Shown one piece after another: positions 27,399 through 36,743 of a stretch of 64,000 nt of DNA. The DNA is taken from positions 900,001-964,000 of the forward strand of contig NZ_ML133686.1 in assembly GCF_003985155.1 (NCBI RefSeq). The letters run 5' to 3'. A program made the translations under genes and the position numbers. The notes below the pieces were generated by a model, which did not search any database, was not told the DNA's origin, and saw only the letters and a program-made list of their open reading frames with translations. This stretch comes from Rhizobium vallis. Lineage in GTDB: Bacteria > Pseudomonadota > Alphaproteobacteria > Rhizobiales > Rhizobiaceae. Numbering within the stretch: the stretch's first letter is position 1; each line of letters opens with the position of its first letter.

Positions 27399-29681
27399 TT
27401 ACCGGGCCTTTGCCCGGCGGGCGGAAAGTGCGGCCACCGCCTGAACTTCGGTCAAGAGCCGCACCGGATCCATCGGCTTTATCATGACGCGGTTGGCGCC
27501 GTTGAGCAGCACTTGGCGGCGTGATTCGTCGCTCTTGTCGGCTGTGAGAACGATCACCGGCACCGGGGCGAGATCGAGCCGCCTTTCATGGCCGCGCAGC
27601 CGCCCGAGCATATCGATGCCGTTGCCTCCAGGCATCGAGAGATCGCTGATGATGATATCGGGCCGGGCGTTCGCCTCGCCAAGCGCGCAATCGAGCAGCG
27701 TCTCGAAATCCTCGACATGGCGCACCTTATGCCCGCCTTTTTCCAGGATGACGCGCACCAGCATGGCATTGATCGGATCGTCCTCGCCCAAGAGAATGCT
27801 GAGCCCGCTCGCCGCAACGATCGTCTCCGCCACCGAAAGGCCAAAGCCCGGCTGATTGTCGTTCAGCGCGTCGCGTTTCTCCATGCCGCGCATGCGCCCG
27901 CGCAGCACGTCGATCAGCGACTGTTCGCGCAGCGGCCGGATAAGCCAGGCATCGAAGAGGTCGAGCGGATGGGCGCTGCGCTCTTCCGGGTTGACGAGGA
28001 GAACCTTGCGCAGGCCGAGTGCTGCAATTTCAGCGCGGTCGGCCAGATGGGCGGAAAATTCTGCCGACATGCGATGGTCGACGATGATATCGGTTGGCCG
28101 CCGTCCACCGTCGGCCATGCCGAGCAGTGTCGTGCGTGCGTTCTCGCCGTCGCCGACGAGATGGCAGAGGCCGCCAAGCGCGGTGATCGTCTCGGCGATA
28201 GCGGTGCGCGCCGCCCCTGCGGGCGCCAACAGCACGACGCTGTTGCCGGCAAGCAGCGTATTTCGCCGGTCGGGCCGCTCGCTGCCGATGTCGACGGGGA
28301 AGCGAATCGTGAATTCGCTACCTTTGCCCTTTTCGCTGGCAACGGTCAGCGCGCCGCCGAATTCGCGCATGATGCGGGCGGAGATGGCAAGGCCGAGGCC
28401 CGTGCCGCTGCTCTTGTCGGCAACGGTCCCGCCCTGCTCGAATTCGCCGAAGACCCGCGCCTGCTCGTCTGCGGTCATGCCGGGGCCGGTATCCGTCACG
28501 GTGATCAGCAGATCGCCGGCCTTGAGCGCAACGCGGATGAAGACGCCGCCGGCCTGGGTGAATTTAACGGCATTGCCGATGACGTTGAAGAGCACCTGGC
28601 GCAACCGCGCCGGGTCGAAGCTCATATTCTCCGGCACGTCTGATGACACCGTGGCGCCGATTTCGATACCCTTTTCATGCGCGCGGTGGGCAAGCATCTC
28701 GACGACGCTTTCCAAGAGCTTGCGCAGCGATTCCGAGCGAGGGTGCAGCTCGAAGCGGCCGACCTCGATGGTGGAGAAATCGAGCAGATCCTCGACGAGC
28801 TGCGTCAGTGCGTGGCCGGATTGGCGGATGTTGGCGAGATAGTTCTGTTGCTCCTGCGTCAGCCGCGTCTCGGCGATCAGATGCGTCATGCCGAGAATGC
28901 CGGAAAGCGGCGTGCGCACCTCGTGGCTGACGGTCGCAAGCAGTCTGGATTTTGCGGCGCTGTTATATTCGGCCTTCTGTCTGGCTTCCTCGCGGGCCTG
29001 CGCGAGGAGCCGCTCCTCGGTCACGTCACGGGCAATACTCTGCAGCAGCAGGCGGCCGTTTGCCGGATCGCGCGTGACGACGTCGCGCCAGAGGAAGATG
29101 CGCTGGCCTTCCGGCGTCGAAATCTCGACGTCGTAGCAATGCGGTACCGGGCCGGGGCGGAAAGCCAGCCCGATCTCCTCGCAGGTGCGTCCTTCGGGAC
29201 GCAGCCGCCCGGTCAGGCGGCGAAACGTGTCGTTGGCGCTGATGATCCGCCGGTCCATGGTGCGGCCGACGGTGATGTCGCCGAGGACGTCGTGCACATC
29301 GGCAAAGAGTTTTGCCCCGTCGTTCCAGTCCGGCATCGATTTGCCGGCGGGCTGCCCGGTTCCGCGCCGCCGGACCATGAGGACGGCGTAACTGGCGATC
29401 ACGGCAAGGCCGAGAACAACGAGGCCGCCCGAAAGGAGCAGCGGATCGCCGGCATGGGCAAGCAGGGTGAGGATCATTGCGGCAAGAAGGCCGGCCCCGC
29501 CCAGCCAATAGACCAGCAGAACCCTCGTGGCTGCGGGCTCCCTCTTGTCGTCATTTGCTTGTCGATTTGGCGATGCGCCCGGTCGCGAAAGAGAAGCCTC
29601 CATCCGCATCTCATGCGGCTTGGCGGCGGGTCCACCAAAGGCGGCGGACAATCTATCCTGCAACTGTCCCAGGTTGTACAT
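27399..29681 (-). CDS. Hybrid sensor histidine kinase with a degenerate and an intact receiver
   Basis: A 760-residue membrane kinase. Two membrane helices (about 53-75 and 82-103) anchor it. A PAS-like domain (about 125-225) follows, then HisKA with phosphorylated His253 in SHEVRTPLSG, an HATPase domain (GTGLGLAISARIM box), a receiver-like domain (about 485-600) and a second receiver (about 625-750). The first receiver keeps an Asp in IIVDHRM but lacks the acidic pair and has Arg in place of the conserved Lys (LIRPL), so it is probably inactive. The second is complete: EDD, D680 in ISDLSMPG, VLTAD and IKPMD. No partner regulator is next to it. The signal is unknown. Confidence 0.9.
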   Translation of the reverse strand: MYNLGQLQDRLSAAFGGPAAKPHEMRMEASLSRPGASPNRQANDDKREPAATRVLLVYWLGGAGLLAAMILTLLAHAGDPLLLSGGLVVLGLAVIASYAVLMVRRRGTGQPAGKSMPDWNDGAKLFADVHDVLGDITVGRTMDRRIISANDTFRRLTGRLRPEGRTCEEIGLAFRPGPVPHCYDVEISTPEGQRIFLWRDVVTRDPANGRLLLQSIARDVTEERLLAQAREEARQKAEYNSAAKSRLLATVSHEVRTPLSGILGMTHLIAETRLTQEQQNYLANIRQSGHALTQLVEDLLDFSTIEVGRFELHPRSESLRKLLESVVEMLAHRAHEKGIEIGATVSSDVPENMSFDPARLRQVLFNVIGNAVKFTQAGGVFIRVALKAGDLLITVTDTGPGMTADEQARVFGEFEQGGTVADKSSGTGLGLAISARIMREFGGALTVASEKGKGSEFTIRFPVDIGSERPDRRNTLLAGNSVVLLAPAGAARTAIAETITALGGLCHLVGDGENARTTLLGMADGGRRPTDIIVDHRMSAEFSAHLADRAEIAALGLRKVLLVNPEERSAHPLDLFDAWLIRPLREQSLIDVLRGRMRGMEKRDALNDNQPGFGLSVAETIVAASGLSILLGEDDPINAMLVRVILEKGGHKVRHVEDFETLLDCALGEANARPDIIISDLSMPGGNGIDMLGRLRGHERRLDLAPVPVIVLTADKSDESRRQVLLNGANRVMIKPMDPVRLLTEVQAVAALSARRAKAR

Positions 29682-29736
29682 GGTATCTGGCTAACATACG
29701 GCCAGTTCCGAATGCCTTCAGGAATTCGATAAGATT

Positions 29737-30240
29737 TTAGCGGCCGGCTTTTTTCGGCAGCAGAAGCTCGTCGAGGATGACGCAGCCGGCCCCGATGGTG
29801 ATGAAACTGTCGGCGAGGTTGAAGACGGCGAAGGACCAGCTTTCGGTGTGGAACAGGATGTAATCGATCACGTGGCCATAGGCGAAGCGATCGACGAGAT
29901 TGCCGATCGCGCCTGCGATGATCAGCGCATAACCGAGATGGGCGAGCCAGCGGTCTTTCGCCGTGCGGTACCACAGCCAGATGACGAAGGCGACGATGAC
30001 GAGCCGCATGCCGACGATGAACCAGCCGTCCATGCCCGACAGCATGGAAAAGGCGACGCCGAGATTGTAGGTTCGGTAGAGCGCCAGCATCGGAATGACG
30101 GGAACGGCTTCCTGCAGCGGCAGGTAGTGATCGACGGCGATCTTGACAACCTGATCGATGAGAACGGCGACGACGATGAAGAGGAGGATCGGCGCCGGGC
30201 GCGAAAAGAGCGCGGGGCGTGCGTACGTCTGTTCGGTCAT
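29737..30240 (-). CDS. lspA: Lipoprotein signal peptidase (signal peptidase II)
   Basis: A 167-residue inner-membrane aspartyl protease with four membrane segments. The catalytic aspartates are D117 in [10 protein letters not shown] and D144 in [11 protein letters not shown]. It cuts the signal peptide of lipoproteins after Lgt has acted and before Lnt, which is also encoded in this window. The ATG overlaps the stop of the upstream methyltransferase gene by four bases. A longer in-frame extension lacks lspA-like sequence and was not used. Confidence 0.96.
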   Translation of the reverse strand: MTEQTYARPALFSRPAPILLFIVVAVLIDQVVKIAVDHYLPLQEAVPVIPMLALYRTYNLGVAFSMLSGMDGWFIVGMRLVIVAFVIWLWYRTAKDRWLAHLGYALIIAGAIGNLVDRFAYGHVIDYILFHTESWSFAVFNLADSFITIGAGCVILDELLLPKKAGR

Positions 30241-31097
30241 TTGCCCTCGGCAAGTGAGAGGAGATGGCGGCGCGCCTCGAAAAGCATGACGGCGGTGGCA
30301 ACGGCGAGGTTCAGGGAATCGGCCCGACCTTGCTGAGGGATGCGGGCGAGCGCGTCGGCTTCCCTGGCAAGCTGATCCGGCAGGCCCGATTGTTCGTTGC
30401 CCATCAACAGCACGACGGGCTTTTTCCTGTAGTCGATCGTGCGGTAGTCGACCGCGCCGGCAAGATGGGTCGCGACGACAGAAACGCCGGCGGATTTCCG
30501 CCAGGCGATGAATTCTTCCGGCGTCGCCCGCGCGACCGGAACGGCGAAGACCGAGCCCATGGTGGCGCGCACGGTTTCGAGCGAGAAGGGATCGGTCGCT
30601 TCGCCGACCAGAATGACGCCGGAGGCGCCGGCAGCATCCGCCGTCCGGATGATGGTGCCGAGATTGCCGGGATCGCGCACGCGGTCGAGCGCCACCCATG
30701 TCTCGCCATCCCTCGGCCGGATATCCCGCAGCGGCTTCCAGCGCTGCTCGAAGATGCCGACGACCATCTGCGGATTGTCGCGGCGGGTGATCGAGGCGAT
30801 GACCTTTTCGCTGACTTCGAGTACGAGCCCACCGGCAGCGACGGTCCTAGCCGCCATCTGCTCGACCAGCGGCTTGGCCTTGGCGGCCTTGGCATAGACC
30901 AGCGTGCGGATCGTCCAGCCGAGTTCGATCGCGTCGATGACGAGCTTCAGCCCCTCGGCCAGGAAAGTACCGCTTTCCTCCCGCGACTTCTTGTTCGTCA
31001 GCGCCTTGATGTCCTTGATGATGGGATTGGCGAGCGAAGTGACTTCCTTCACTTGCCCGACCCTGCGCGGTCCCTGATCGTGGAAGTCCTTGCTCAT
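30237..31097 (-). CDS. TrmH/SpoU-family RNA 2'-O-methyltransferase
   Basis: A 286-residue SPOUT methyltransferase with an N-terminal substrate-binding domain ([28 protein letters not shown]) and a C-terminal knotted domain. Motifs 1 to 3 are visible: [30 protein letters not shown] and [14 protein letters not shown]. It should methylate a ribose in rRNA or tRNA; RlmB-like and TsnR-like targets are both possible. The start at 31097 gives an ATGA overlap with the upstream gene and is preferred to an ATG four codons earlier. Confidence 0.9.
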   Translation of the reverse strand: MSKDFHDQGPRRVGQVKEVTSLANPIIKDIKALTNKKSREESGTFLAEGLKLVIDAIELGWTIRTLVYAKAAKAKPLVEQMAARTVAAGGLVLEVSEKVIASITRRDNPQMVVGIFEQRWKPLRDIRPRDGETWVALDRVRDPGNLGTIIRTADAAGASGVILVGEATDPFSLETVRATMGSVFAVPVARATPEEFIAWRKSAGVSVVATHLAGAVDYRTIDYRKKPVVLLMGNEQSGLPDQLAREADALARIPQQGRADSLNLAVATAVMLFEARRHLLSLAEGK

Positions 31098-32191
31098 TTC
31101 GGTACCCAACGGGAAAAGAGAGAGGTGGAAAGCGCGCGGCCCTGCGTCCTGCCGTCGGTGCCCGCCTCGCGGATGACAAGCTCGCCGGATTCGACCACGC
31201 CGCCGGCGCCGCGCATCGTCTCGCGCATCAGCTCGTGGATCGAATAGAAGCTGGCGCGGATCGAATAGGCCGTCAGCACGAGGCCGACCGCCTTCGGCGA
31301 CAGGATCTCGCGGCAGATGTCGAGCATCAGCGGCAAATGCTCGAAGAGATGCCAGACTTCGCCATTGGGGCCGCGGCCGAATTTCGGCGGATCGGTGAGG
31401 ATGATGTCGTACTGGCTGCCGCGGCGTTCCTCACGCAGGATGAATTTCATCGCATCTTCGCAGATCCATCGGATCGGCAGCTTCTCCATGCGCCCGAGCG
31501 CCTGGTTTTCGCGGGCCCAGCCGATCGCCTTCTTCGACGCGTCGACATGGGTGACCTCGGCACCCGCTGCGGCTGCGACCAGCGAGGCGACACCGGTGTA
31601 GCCGAAGAGGTTCAGCACTTTCAGCGGCCGGCCCGCCTTTTCGACCTGCTCCTTCATCCAGTCCCAATGCACGATCTGCTCGGGAAAGACGCCGACGTGG
31701 CGGAAGGAGGTAAAGCGGCCGAGGAAATCGACGCCGAGCAGGTTGAGCGGCCAGGTCTCGCCGAGCGCCCCCTTCGGGAAGCGCCAGCGCCCGGTGCCTT
31801 CCTCATCCGTATCGCCGGTGAAGACGGCATCGACCTTTTCCCAGATATGGGTGGGCAGCGAAGGCTGCCACAGCGCCTGGCCCTCCGGGCGGATGATGCG
31901 ATAGGGCCCGTATTGCTCCAGCTTTTCGCCGTTGCCGCTGTCGATCAGGTGGAAATCGCCGGCTCCGAGCGATTCGAGAATGACAGGCACGCGCTCGGTC
32001 GGACGCTCGCCGCTGCGCGCCGTCAGAGGGCGCACGGCCGCGACCGGCGCCGGGGTCTCGCGCACCGCCTCGCGTGCGGCCGCGGGCCGCGTGACCGGCT
32101 TCGATGGCCGATCCGCGCGGTCGTCCCGGCGGTTTTCACCGGAGGGACCTGATGTCTTCTTCTGGCCCGGCCGGCGTTCTTTTTGTTTCAA
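31094..32191 (-). CDS. Class I SAM-dependent methyltransferase, RlmI/RlmK-like
   Basis: A 365-residue methyltransferase. After a basic, low-complexity N-terminal 75 residues, the Rossmann core shows motif I in LNLFGYTGVASLVAAAAGAE and the catalytic motif IV as LTDPPKFGRG. Its closest known group is the RlmI family that methylates cytosines of 23S rRNA, but this protein lacks an obvious PUA domain at the start, so the target is unknown. It is coupled to the TrmH-like gene by a four-base overlap and thence to lspA. Confidence 0.82.
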   Translation of the reverse strand: MKQKERRPGQKKTSGPSGENRRDDRADRPSKPVTRPAAAREAVRETPAPVAAVRPLTARSGERPTERVPVILESLGAGDFHLIDSGNGEKLEQYGPYRIIRPEGQALWQPSLPTHIWEKVDAVFTGDTDEEGTGRWRFPKGALGETWPLNLLGVDFLGRFTSFRHVGVFPEQIVHWDWMKEQVEKAGRPLKVLNLFGYTGVASLVAAAAGAEVTHVDASKKAIGWARENQALGRMEKLPIRWICEDAMKFILREERRGSQYDIILTDPPKFGRGPNGEVWHLFEHLPLMLDICREILSPKAVGLVLTAYSIRASFYSIHELMRETMRGAGGVVESGELVIREAGTDGRTQGRALSTSLFSRWVPK

Positions 32192-32316
32192 CGTGCTCTT
32201 CCGCGTCTCTGTCGGATGTCTTTATGGGTTTGCGACCTCTAGCCCAGAAGACCGCGCGGGATCAACTGCGCGCCGAACCTTGCCCCGCAAGAGGACAGGT
32301 TCTCCCGGCACAGCGT

Positions 32317-32907
32317 TTATTTCAAGCCCTCGGAGCTTTGCATGCCAAGCCAGCTTGCCGCCGCGTAGAGGGCGGCGACATGCATCGACTGCATGATGAC
32401 GGCGCCTGAGGTGATGTCGCCGAGGATATCGGCAAGATCCGCAAACAGCAGCCCGACCTTCTCGCCGGGATCGAAACGCGGCTCGCCGGCCTTGGTCAGG
32501 TCGAGCGCCAGCCAGCTCGTCACCACATTGCTGTGGCTTGATGCATTTGGGTAGGAGGTGAGCAGCTTGACGAACGTCGAGGCTTCATAGCCGGTCTCCT
32601 CCCTGAGTTCACGCCGCGCTGCCGCTATCGCCGCATCGCCGGCCTCGATGTCGCCGGGTTCCACACCGCCGGCGACGAGACCGAGCAGGATCTCGCTGCG
32701 GCCGTGCCGGTATTCCCGCGTCAGCAGCACGCGCCCGTCAGGCATAACGGGGATGACATTGATCCAATCAGGATAGTCGAGCACATGGAACGGTGCGACA
32801 ACGGTGCCATCGGCGGTGAGGCAATCGTCGCTCCTGAGCCGTATCCAGCGGTCCTCGTAGGTGATGCGGCTCGCCGTCACGCTCCAGGGCTTCAAGTCGT
32901 CGTTCAT
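32317..32907 (-). CDS. Nudix hydrolase, ADP-ribose pyrophosphatase-like
   Basis: A 196-residue protein with the Nudix box: GGVEPGD near residues 80-86, then AARRELREETGYEA. The size and the motif order after the box, with SSHSNVV, resemble ADP-ribose or sugar-nucleotide pyrophosphatases, but the exact substrate cannot be fixed. It stands alone on the minus strand, divergent from the CoxG-like gene. Confidence 0.88.
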   Translation of the reverse strand: MNDDLKPWSVTASRITYEDRWIRLRSDDCLTADGTVVAPFHVLDYPDWINVIPVMPDGRVLLTREYRHGRSEILLGLVAGGVEPGDIEAGDAAIAAARRELREETGYEASTFVKLLTSYPNASSHSNVVTSWLALDLTKAGEPRFDPGEKVGLLFADLADILGDITSGAVIMQSMHVAALYAAASWLGMQSSEGLK

Positions 32908-33015
32908 CGGCCAATTCCTTGCTCCCGATCAAGCCCGGCAGATAACATTCCGCTGCGCCTTGGCAAAGCGCTTTCCCGCTGGATAAGTTGAGCGAATCGG
33001 AGATGAGGCTGTCGA

Positions 33016-33471
33016 ATGGATTTCACCGGCGAAGAACGTATCGCTGCGCCGCGGGACGCCGTCTGGACGGCGCTCAACGACCCCGAGATCATGCGCGGCT
33101 GCATTCCGGGCTGCCAGAGCATCGAGCGGCTGTCGGCTGATTCCTTCGAGGCAACGATCAAGGTCAAGTTCAGCCTGCTGTCGGCAACCCTCCACGGACT
33201 GCTGACCCTTTCCAACGTCGATGCGCCGAAGAGCTATACGCTGTCAGCCGAAGGCAAGGGCGGTCTTGCCGGCTTCGCCAGGGGCAGCGCCGATATCGTG
33301 CTCGAGGAAAGAGGCGAGGAGACCATCCTGCATTACCGGGCGAAGGCCGAGCTCGGCGGCAAGCTTGCCCAGCTCGGCGGCCGTCTGCTCGATTCGACCT
33401 CCCAGAGACTGGCCGAAGGTTTCTTTTCGGATTTCAATGCCGCCGTCGTCGCAAAAATGGCGGCCGGCTGA
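33016..33471 (+). CDS. CoxG-like SRPBCC-fold protein
   Basis: A 151-residue protein starting MDFTGEERIAAPRDAVWTALNDPEIMRGCIPGC, the usual opening of the carbon monoxide dehydrogenase subunit G family (START-like fold). In carboxydotrophs CoxG helps to place the Mo-enzyme at the membrane, but no Mo-hydroxylase gene is near, so such a role is not shown here. Many rhizobia have stand-alone copies. Confidence 0.82.
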   Translation: MDFTGEERIAAPRDAVWTALNDPEIMRGCIPGCQSIERLSADSFEATIKVKFSLLSATLHGLLTLSNVDAPKSYTLSAEGKGGLAGFARGSADIVLEERGEETILHYRAKAELGGKLAQLGGRLLDSTSQRLAEGFFSDFNAAVVAKMAAG

Positions 33472-33533
33472 TCCTTTCCGGTGCCAGCCGCTTTGGGCTT
33501 GGCGAGGGCAGGGGCTTGCTTTAAGTCGGCATC

Positions 33534-33965
33534 ATGACATGGATCATCAGGCCGCCGCGGGCGGAAGATCAGGAAGTGCTCGCGGAGATCTATCTTTCCG
33601 TGCGCCGGGAAACATTCGTCTGGGTCGACCCCGGTAATTTCCATCGCGAGGATTTCGCCGCCCACACCAATGGCGAGACGATTTTCGTCTGCGAGCGGGA
33701 TGGCGGCGTGGCGGGCTTCCTGTCGCTGTGGCCGGCGGACGATTTCATTCACATGCTCTATATCAGCCCGGAATTCCAAGGCAGCGGCGCCGGGACGGCG
33801 TTGCTAAGGGCGCTGCCGGAATGGCCGCAACACAGATACCGGCTGAAATGCCTGGTGAAGAACCGGCGAGCGAAGGCGTTCTACCTCTCCCACGGCTTCG
33901 GCGTCACCGGCAACGGTACGTCGCCGGAAGGCGATTATGAGGAATTGAGCTTTTTCCCGGCCTGA
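33534..33965 (+). CDS. GNAT-family N-acetyltransferase
   Basis: A 143-residue single-domain GNAT protein. It starts TWIIRPPRAEDQEVLAEIY and has the acetyl-CoA binding loop QGSGAGTALLRAL near residues 81-93 and the ending NRRAKAFYLSHGFGV. Its substrate is unknown. It follows the CoxG-like gene by 62 bases on the same strand. Confidence 0.87.
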   Translation: MTWIIRPPRAEDQEVLAEIYLSVRRETFVWVDPGNFHREDFAAHTNGETIFVCERDGGVAGFLSLWPADDFIHMLYISPEFQGSGAGTALLRALPEWPQHRYRLKCLVKNRRAKAFYLSHGFGVTGNGTSPEGDYEELSFFPA

Positions 33966-34001
33966 CGGGCCGAAGCCGGTCGTCGAAATGTCGAACGAGT
34001 T

Positions 34002-34334
34002 TTACCGGGACGGCAGCTGCCCGGCGATTTCCTCGGCACGCGTCTTGTGGCGGCCGGCCTCGCCCTGCCAGCGGATGGCTTCCTTGGCCTCGGTGCGAGC
34101 GCGCTTGCGATGTTTGCCCTGGCTGAACCAGGTGGCGACCGAGCCGATCAGCATGCCTGATATCAGCGCGATGAACAGGAAGACGAAGAAGGGCGCAGAC
34201 ACCGCAAGCACCTGATCATCAGGCCGGAATGGGTTGAAGGCGAGCGTGACGCTCTGCCGGTTGGCGACGCAGAAGACGATGAGGATGACGCCGAGCGGCA
34301 GCAGAATCAAAAGGTTGACGATCTTCTTGGCCAT
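34002..34334 (-). CDS. LapA-domain (DUF1049) membrane protein
   Basis: A 110-residue inner-membrane protein with two hydrophobic helices (about 6-25 and 45-69) and a basic, helical C-terminal tail. This matches the LapA/DUF1049 family, related to LPS assembly protein LapA. The start at 34334 is chosen because the family begins just before the first helix. In many alphaproteobacteria it follows ihfB, as here. The exact role in rhizobia is unknown. Confidence 0.82.
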   Translation of the reverse strand: MAKKIVNLLILLPLGVILIVFCVANRQSVTLAFNPFRPDDQVLAVSAPFFVFLFIALISGMLIGSVATWFSQGKHRKRARTEAKEAIRWQGEAGRHKTRAEEIAGQLPSR

Positions 34335-34444
34335 TTGGGGTCTCCACATGCCGGATTGCGCCGGTCTTTGAGGCGCGCGTTTGATGCTTACAGCGCCGCG
34401 CGTCTTTTCAGACGCACAAAGGACGCTGTAACACTTTAAATCTA

Positions 34445-34490
34445 CGCATCGTGATTTCCGAAAATCGATTCCGATTTTCGGGCCGATGCG
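34445..34490. repeat. Palindromic intergenic repeat between ihfB and lapA
   Basis: A hairpin-forming unit: CGCATC (34445-34450) against GATGCG (34485-34490), and inside it CCGAAAATCG (34458-34467) against CGATTTTCGG (34472-34481) around a 4-base loop. This fits a known style of dispersed rhizobial palindrome. It has no trailing T run, so it is not a plain terminator, though it may protect the ihfB mRNA end. Confidence 0.65.
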
Positions 34491-34554
34491 CTAGCAGAAT
34501 AGGAAAACGGCCGTCGAGATCAAGTGCGCTTTCGCCGCACGCAGCTTGCGCCGC

Positions 34555-34854
34555 TCAATCCTCTTCGTCGGCCTGGCCGGGATTGAGCCGCTCGCGCAGC
34601 TCCTTGCCTGTCTTGAAGAAGGGGACCCACTTCTCCTCGACGAAGACGGTATCGCCGGTCCGCGGGTTGCGGCCGGAGCGAGACGGGCGGTTCTTCACCG
34701 AAAACGCGCCGAAGCCGCGCAATTCGACTCGGTTTCCCGCAGCCAGTGCATCCGTGATCTCGTCGAGAACCGCGTTGACGATATTCTCGACGTCGCGATG
34801 ATAGAGATGCGGGTTGCGTGCCGCAACAATCTGCACCAATTCGGACTTGATCAC
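34555..34854 (-). CDS. ihfB: Integration host factor subunit beta
   Basis: A 99-residue HU/IHF-type DNA-bending protein. It begins [23 protein letters not shown] and contains [21 protein letters not shown], the DNA-binding arm with the family proline. IHF bends DNA at sigma-54 promoters and other sites, and rpoN is 3.6 kb away. It follows sppA by 29 bases on the same strand, a conserved alphaproteobacterial order (sppA-ihfB-lapA). Confidence 0.96.
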   Translation of the reverse strand: MIKSELVQIVAARNPHLYHRDVENIVNAVLDEITDALAAGNRVELRGFGAFSVKNRPSRSGRNPRTGDTVFVEEKWVPFFKTGKELRERLNPGQADEED

Positions 34855-34883
34855 AGTCGCCCCCTTAAATTATTGATTTCTTA

Positions 34884-35834
34884 TCAATCGTGGCCAACCT
34901 GCCAAACTGAAAGCAACCCGTCAAGAAGCAACTTTGGGGGCAGGATTCCATTGATATCCTGGCCTTTGACGAGATCATCATAACCGAAGATCGTAATCAA
35001 CCGCGAAACAGCCCCAGCGAGCAGGAAAGGCGTATTGCTCTTCTTGTCCCAGTCCACCATCGGCAATTCGCTGTTGATACCGCGCGATTTCAGATAGGCG
35101 CGGATTTCCGCTTCGCCGCCGATCGTATCGACGAGTTTCACCTTCAGCGCCTGCCGGCCGGTATAGATCGTGCCGTCGGCGAGCTTCAGCACGTCTTCGC
35201 GCGGCAGCTTGCGCCGCTCGGCGACGAGGTCGACAAACCAGTTGTAGCTGTCGACCACCATGTTGCGGATCATCGCCTTGGCTTCCTCGCTCGCCTCGTG
35301 GAAGGGCGAGGGCTCGGCCTTCAGCGGCGAGGATTTGATCTCCTGCAGCGACACGCCGATCTTGTCGAGCAGCGGCTGGATCTGCGGATATTGGAAAATG
35401 ACCCCGATCGAGCCGGTAATCGAGCTGTCGCCCGCTATGATCGTGTCACCGGCGGTGGCGATCATGTAGCCGGCGGAGGCGGCAAGCGTGCGCACGTCGG
35501 AGACGACGGGCTTTTTGGCAGCTATCGCCCGGATCGCTTTGAAGATTTTTTCGCCGCCATAAGTCGTGCCGCCAGGCGACGAGATCGAAATCACCGCCGC
35601 CTTCACCTGTTTGTCGGTCTCGATTTTCTTCAGCCGCTCCAGAAGCTCGTCGTCATCGACGATCAGCCCCGATATCGTCACATGGGCGATATGCGGACGC
35701 GCCGTCCCGGCATCGCCGATGGTGAAGGCGTAGAAGGCGAAACCGAGCGCCACGGTGAGCGCCACTGCGGCGAGACGCCAGAAGTAGAGCTTGCGGCGCA
35801 GCCGCCGGCGATCCGAGATGATCGAACTGTCCAT
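34884..35834 (-). CDS. sppA: Signal peptide peptidase SppA, short form
   Basis: A 316-residue membrane serine protease with one N-terminal helix (about 17-37), which breaks down cleaved signal peptides. The nucleophile is probably S142 in ITGSIGV, and the general-base lysine lies in the IKSSPLK stretch near 167-173, in the pattern of the single-domain SppA of Gram-positive bacteria. The SISSPGGT segment is typical. It is complete and heads the ihfB-lapA string. Confidence 0.93.
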   Translation of the reverse strand: MDSSIISDRRRLRRKLYFWRLAAVALTVALGFAFYAFTIGDAGTARPHIAHVTISGLIVDDDELLERLKKIETDKQVKAAVISISSPGGTTYGGEKIFKAIRAIAAKKPVVSDVRTLAASAGYMIATAGDTIIAGDSSITGSIGVIFQYPQIQPLLDKIGVSLQEIKSSPLKAEPSPFHEASEEAKAMIRNMVVDSYNWFVDLVAERRKLPREDVLKLADGTIYTGRQALKVKLVDTIGGEAEIRAYLKSRGINSELPMVDWDKKSNTPFLLAGAVSRLITIFGYDDLVKGQDINGILPPKLLLDGLLSVWQVGHD

Positions 35835-36062
35835 AAAAACCTCCAGCTGCTGGCTCCGGCTCCGGCAGACCGCCGACGAACCCCTTTAAAATTAGGGTGG
35901 CAGTGGTGCGTACGAATGCCACTTTTTGATGTTTTTCCGTTTTGTTGCTTGTTGCAGAAAAAATTCCATATTGGCAAGCCAATGTAATAATGCGAAACGA
36001 ACTGTGATTGGCGGCCGGCTTTGTTATGAAGGCGCGGCGATCACCGCACACGGACGAGGCCT

Positions 36063-36728
36063 ATGCTCGATACCCTGAAGAACAACGGAAATGTCGCTTT
36101 TGCGGGGTCCGGCAAGACCCCCTATGGCGATGCGTTGTTCCATTCCGCCCGCGTGCGGCGGCTGAAGATTTTGCTGCCGGCGGCCGCCCTCGTCGTCTCG
36201 GCGGTCTTCATTGCCGTCTCGGTGATCCGCACCTATCTGCCCGAAAACATCAAGATCGAAGGCGCCAAGATCGAGAACGGCAAAGTCGTGATGGAAAAGC
36301 CGGCGATCTCGGGACGCAATTCCGACGGCATCAACTATTCGATGCTTGCCGAAAGGGCGCTGCAGGATATCCGCAATCCCGATCTCATCACGCTCGAGAC
36401 CATCAAGGCCGCCGTGCCGATGAATGATGGGCTAATCGCCCGCGTCGTCGCCTCGACCGCCGATTACAACCGCGCCACCGACAACCTGCACATGACGGCC
36501 CCCTTCACTCTGGTGCTGAGCAGTGGCCTCAATGCGAATTTCCAGTCCGCCCGGCTCGACATCAAAGGCGGAAACATGCGGAGTGACGACCCCGTCACCA
36601 TCACCAAGGACAACGCCTCCATTGTTGCGAAGACGATGGAGATAACCGATAAGGGGCGCGTGATCACATTCGAGGGGAATGTTCGCATGAATGTCGATCC
36701 ATCCACCATTCATAAACAGGGCACCTAA
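36063..36728 (+). CDS. lptC: LPS export protein LptC
   Basis: A 221-residue bitopic protein with a single membrane helix (about 33-56) and a periplasmic beta-jellyroll domain. It joins the LptB2FG transporter to the periplasmic bridge LptA. A ribosome site GAGG precedes the ATG. It begins the lptC-lptA-lptB-rpoN string. Sequence conservation in LptC is low, so the call also relies on the neighbours. Confidence 0.9.
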   Translation: MLDTLKNNGNVAFAGSGKTPYGDALFHSARVRRLKILLPAAALVVSAVFIAVSVIRTYLPENIKIEGAKIENGKVVMEKPAISGRNSDGINYSMLAERALQDIRNPDLITLETIKAAVPMNDGLIARVVASTADYNRATDNLHMTAPFTLVLSSGLNANFQSARLDIKGGNMRSDDPVTITKDNASIVAKTMEITDKGRVITFEGNVRMNVDPSTIHKQGT

Positions 36729-36743
36729 CCAGCCGGGTTATTC

